Shown in pieces: positions 14,114 to 15,573 of a stretch of DNA of 15,573 nucleotides. The position numbers and the translations under genes were made by a program. The stretch covers positions 1-15,573 of the forward strand of contig JBBTQE010000041.1 in the NCBI GenBank assembly GCA_038065775.1, written 5' to 3'. Each line of letters begins with the position of its first letter. Position 1 is the stretch's first letter. Source of the stretch: JBBTQE01 sp038065775. GTDB taxonomy: Bacteria; Patescibacteriota; Patescibacteriia; Magasanikbacterales; GWA2-37-8. The notes beneath the pieces were generated by a model, which searched no databases, was not told where the DNA came from, and saw nothing but the letters and a program-made list of their open reading frames with translations.

Positions 14114-14132
14114 AATTTTTTTGCTACTTTAA

Positions 14133-15098
14133 TTAAATTTTTTTGTTTCTGCTAACCCGTATCAAACCACTGCAAGGAACCACTTCAACGCCTTTTTTCT
14201 CCAGTTCATCCAAAAACAAATTCATCCCCAAAGAATCCGAAGACATGTGCCCGGCTATCAAAACATTCATGTGAAATTCGTTGGCCTTGTCGCGCGCGTC
14301 ATCGCGCATGTGCATGCCGACTATGGTGCTGATGCCTGCCTTGGAAAGCTCCTGATAAACTTTGCTTGAAGGGTTTGTTCCGCCAGTCATCTCAACAATG
14401 AACTTGCCCGCTTTATTTTTCGGACTGCCGGCGAAAATGCTCGGACCAGCCCCCCTTTTTTTTGCTTCTTGATATTCGGGGATTTCCATCAACGCTTTCA
14501 TAATATCGTCCACTGTTTGAGGTTTTCTCTTTGCCAAAAAATCTTCAAGAAATTTTGTAACCAAATTATCAGTCGGCGTATGTATGTTCATTAAATTCAC
14601 GCCCATGATTTTAGCGGTATCTATAATCTGATAATGATTTATCGGATGAATACCGCGCCCAACTTCTTTAATTCTTTCTTCCATTATCCGTTCCGCGACA
14701 TGAACGGGCACTCCCAGACTTTCATAAACCTCAACAATCATATCCATCACTCCGTGCAAAGCGGCCAAACTTCCGCCGACCGGATGATGGGCGATTACCG
14801 CGTCAATTTTTTTGCCGCGCTCGTTTAATTGCGTGGCCAATAAAATTTCTCCCGGACCGACATCAATCCCAGCGAGGACTCGCTTCAGACTTGATTTCAA
14901 ATCACCGGCGTGAATGCGACAGTCGTCATATGGATTAACCAATTTCTCCTGATCAAAATATTTTTTTTCCTCGGGCTTTAAATCCTCAAATTCTTTTTTT
15001 GCCCTTTCCAAATAATTTTTTACTCTTTTCTGCCCGCGCGGATCAGCTTGAATGCCAAGCTTTATCCCAAGGTCATACACCTGTTTCAAAGTAAGCAT
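14133..15098 (-). CDS. Nif3-like (DUF34) dinuclear-metal protein
   Basis: This is a member of the Nif3/DUF34 family, conserved toroidal proteins with a two-metal site and no settled function, sometimes annotated as GTP cyclohydrolase I type 2. Metal-ligand signatures are AHHPVGG (103-109), NIHTPTDN (171-178) and, near the C terminus, AGHMSSDSLGMN (282-293). The 321-residue protein carries about 75 additional N-terminal residues before VLAGIDVGPGEILLATQ, containing a charged helix and NPYDDCRIHAGD, which may supply further ligands. It is the first gene of the leftward operon with fecR, the cyclase and ruvA. Upstream lies a terminator that ends a minus-strand RNA, so an operon promoter should lie within 15099-15141; no convincing boxes are seen. 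Confidence 0.85.
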   Translation of the reverse strand: MLTLKQVYDLGIKLGIQADPRGQKRVKNYLERAKKEFEDLKPEEKKYFDQEKLVNPYDDCRIHAGDLKSSLKRVLAGIDVGPGEILLATQLNERGKKIDAVIAHHPVGGSLAALHGVMDMIVEVYESLGVPVHVAERIMEERIKEVGRGIHPINHYQIIDTAKIMGVNLMNIHTPTDNLVTKFLEDFLAKRKPQTVDDIMKALMEIPEYQEAKKRGAGPSIFAGSPKNKAGKFIVEMTGGTNPSSKVYQELSKAGISTIVGMHMRDDARDKANEFHMNVLIAGHMSSDSLGMNLFLDELEKKGVEVVPCSGLIRVSRNKKI

Positions 15099-15141
15099 AT
15101 ATTTTGCTAATTTTAGAATAAATATGAAGTTAACTTACAAT

Positions 15142-15167
15142 AAAAAAAACGAGCTGTCAAACTCGCT
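15142..15167 (-). terminator. Intrinsic terminator of the minus-strand structured RNA
   Basis: On the minus strand CGAG pairs with CTCG (15162-15165 and 15150-15153 in window coordinates), extended by A-T and G-T pairs, around an eight-base loop, and a run of eight T residues follows (15149-15142). The stem is short but the T run is strong. It points leftward and lies 44 bases before the Nif3-like start, so it ends transcription coming from the right. Confidence 0.65.
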
Positions 15168-15573
15168 TGTACTTCCACTAAGACCTTCTTCTTAGAAAAA
15201 AATCTTAGTGGAAGGGTGCGCGCTACTTGTGCACGCACCTTCCGGGACTGCTACCGGTTTCCAGCCTTCCCGGTCTGGCTACCCATGACGACAGGGTGGC
15301 GGCTGATCATTGCTTGCCAAGCCAGGTGATCAGCTCTTCCCGCCATACTTTCCCGCGACGAGGCCGTATGGGGCCTTCACGACTCGCGGAAGCTCTCTTC
15401 CGCTGTTGTCTCGGCGCGCAGATTGCCGTGTATTCCGCGCGTTGCGCCGTTGCTACAATAATAACGTCATCAAACCCCCCTTTCAGCTCACAGGACTCAC
15501 CGCGCACCACAGCCCATCAACTGGGCCACAACATCCTTTCGCTAGTCCCGAAATTGTCAACCCTTAACCAACA
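15142..15573 (-). ncRNA. Candidate large structured non-coding RNA, 5' end beyond the window or not resolved
   Basis: This 430-base region has no convincing gene and is GC-rich (145 of 240 bases at 15241-15480 by hand count), unlike the AT-rich genes around it. It is dense in hairpins. Stems are 15172-15183/15203-15214 (12 perfect pairs), 15215-15222/15232-15239, 15242-15247/15268-15273, 15302-15309/15327-15334 (8 perfect), 15362-15365/15372-15375, 15386-15392/15397-15403 (7 perfect), 15412-15417/15444-15449, 15512-15516/15522-15526, enclosed by 15493-15497/15544-15548. One pair in the second stem is G-T only on the minus strand, and the terminator also points leftward, so minus is the likely strand. 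I could not match it to RNase P RNA, tmRNA, SRP RNA, a group II intron domain V or rRNA. The short open frames here (64-85 codons) look accidental. Confidence 0.6.

Noticed and set aside
15310..15567. Open frames of 85 codons (+) and 67 codons (-, 15307-15510)
   Set aside because: GC-rich DNA lacks stop codons by chance; the products show no recognisable domain and the region is dominated by hairpins.
15142..15573. RNase P RNA, tmRNA, SRP RNA or group II intron
   Set aside because: The conserved bacterial RNase P core (GAGGAAAGTCC, ACAGAA), a tmRNA tag and TPsiC end, the SRP GGAAG/AGCA core and an intron domain V were looked for by eye on both strands and not found.

Overview
The window is from an AT-rich bacterial genome, apart from one GC-rich stretch at the right end. 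It contains a 100-base run of Ns at 5476-5575, so it is an assembled draft or metagenomic scaffold. Short intergenic gaps, many small or divergent proteins, a pyruvate-kinase-like protein without the C-terminal domain, no CCA encoded on the tRNA and no Shine-Dalgarno sequences point to a Candidate Phyla Radiation (Patescibacteria) member. That placement is an inference from style and gene content; no rRNA is present.

Left part (1-2984, + strand). A strong sigma70-type promoter and a hairpin leader resembling the L1 binding site of 23S rRNA precede rplA. A pyruvate-kinase-like protein with altered catalytic positions follows, then tRNA-Cys(GCA) and an unrecognised 334-residue protein that ends inside an intrinsic terminator.

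Middle part (2985-8962, + strand). This is a dTMP-supply cluster: a dCMP deaminase, a P-loop kinase of the (d)NMP or dephospho-CoA kinase type, dUTPase, a double-length ThyX and thymidylate kinase. Together they can convert dCMP and dUTP to dUMP, methylate it to dTMP and phosphorylate that to dTDP. Three or four small hypothetical genes, one broken by the N gap, sit between dut and thyX. A six-helix membrane protein and an intrinsic terminator close the block. Inverted repeats precede the deaminase and dut, and the one before dut is a 62-base imperfect palindrome.

An intergenic stretch (8963-9231) is packed with palindromic repeats. gatB follows, and a related palindromic element sits in frame inside its coding sequence, adding about 25 residues.

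Right part (10849-15098, - strand). A compact operon is transcribed leftward: a Nif3-like (DUF34) protein, a FecR-domain membrane-anchored protein, a CHASE2 adenylate cyclase and ruvA. It converges on gatB with 6 bp between the stop codons. To its right (15142-15573) lies a GC-rich region dense in hairpins, without convincing coding potential, that ends on the minus strand in an intrinsic terminator. It is read here as the 3' part of a large structured non-coding RNA that I could not assign to a family.

Across the window all 17 chosen start codons have T immediately before ATG and none has a convincing Shine-Dalgarno sequence, which suggests a different initiation signal.
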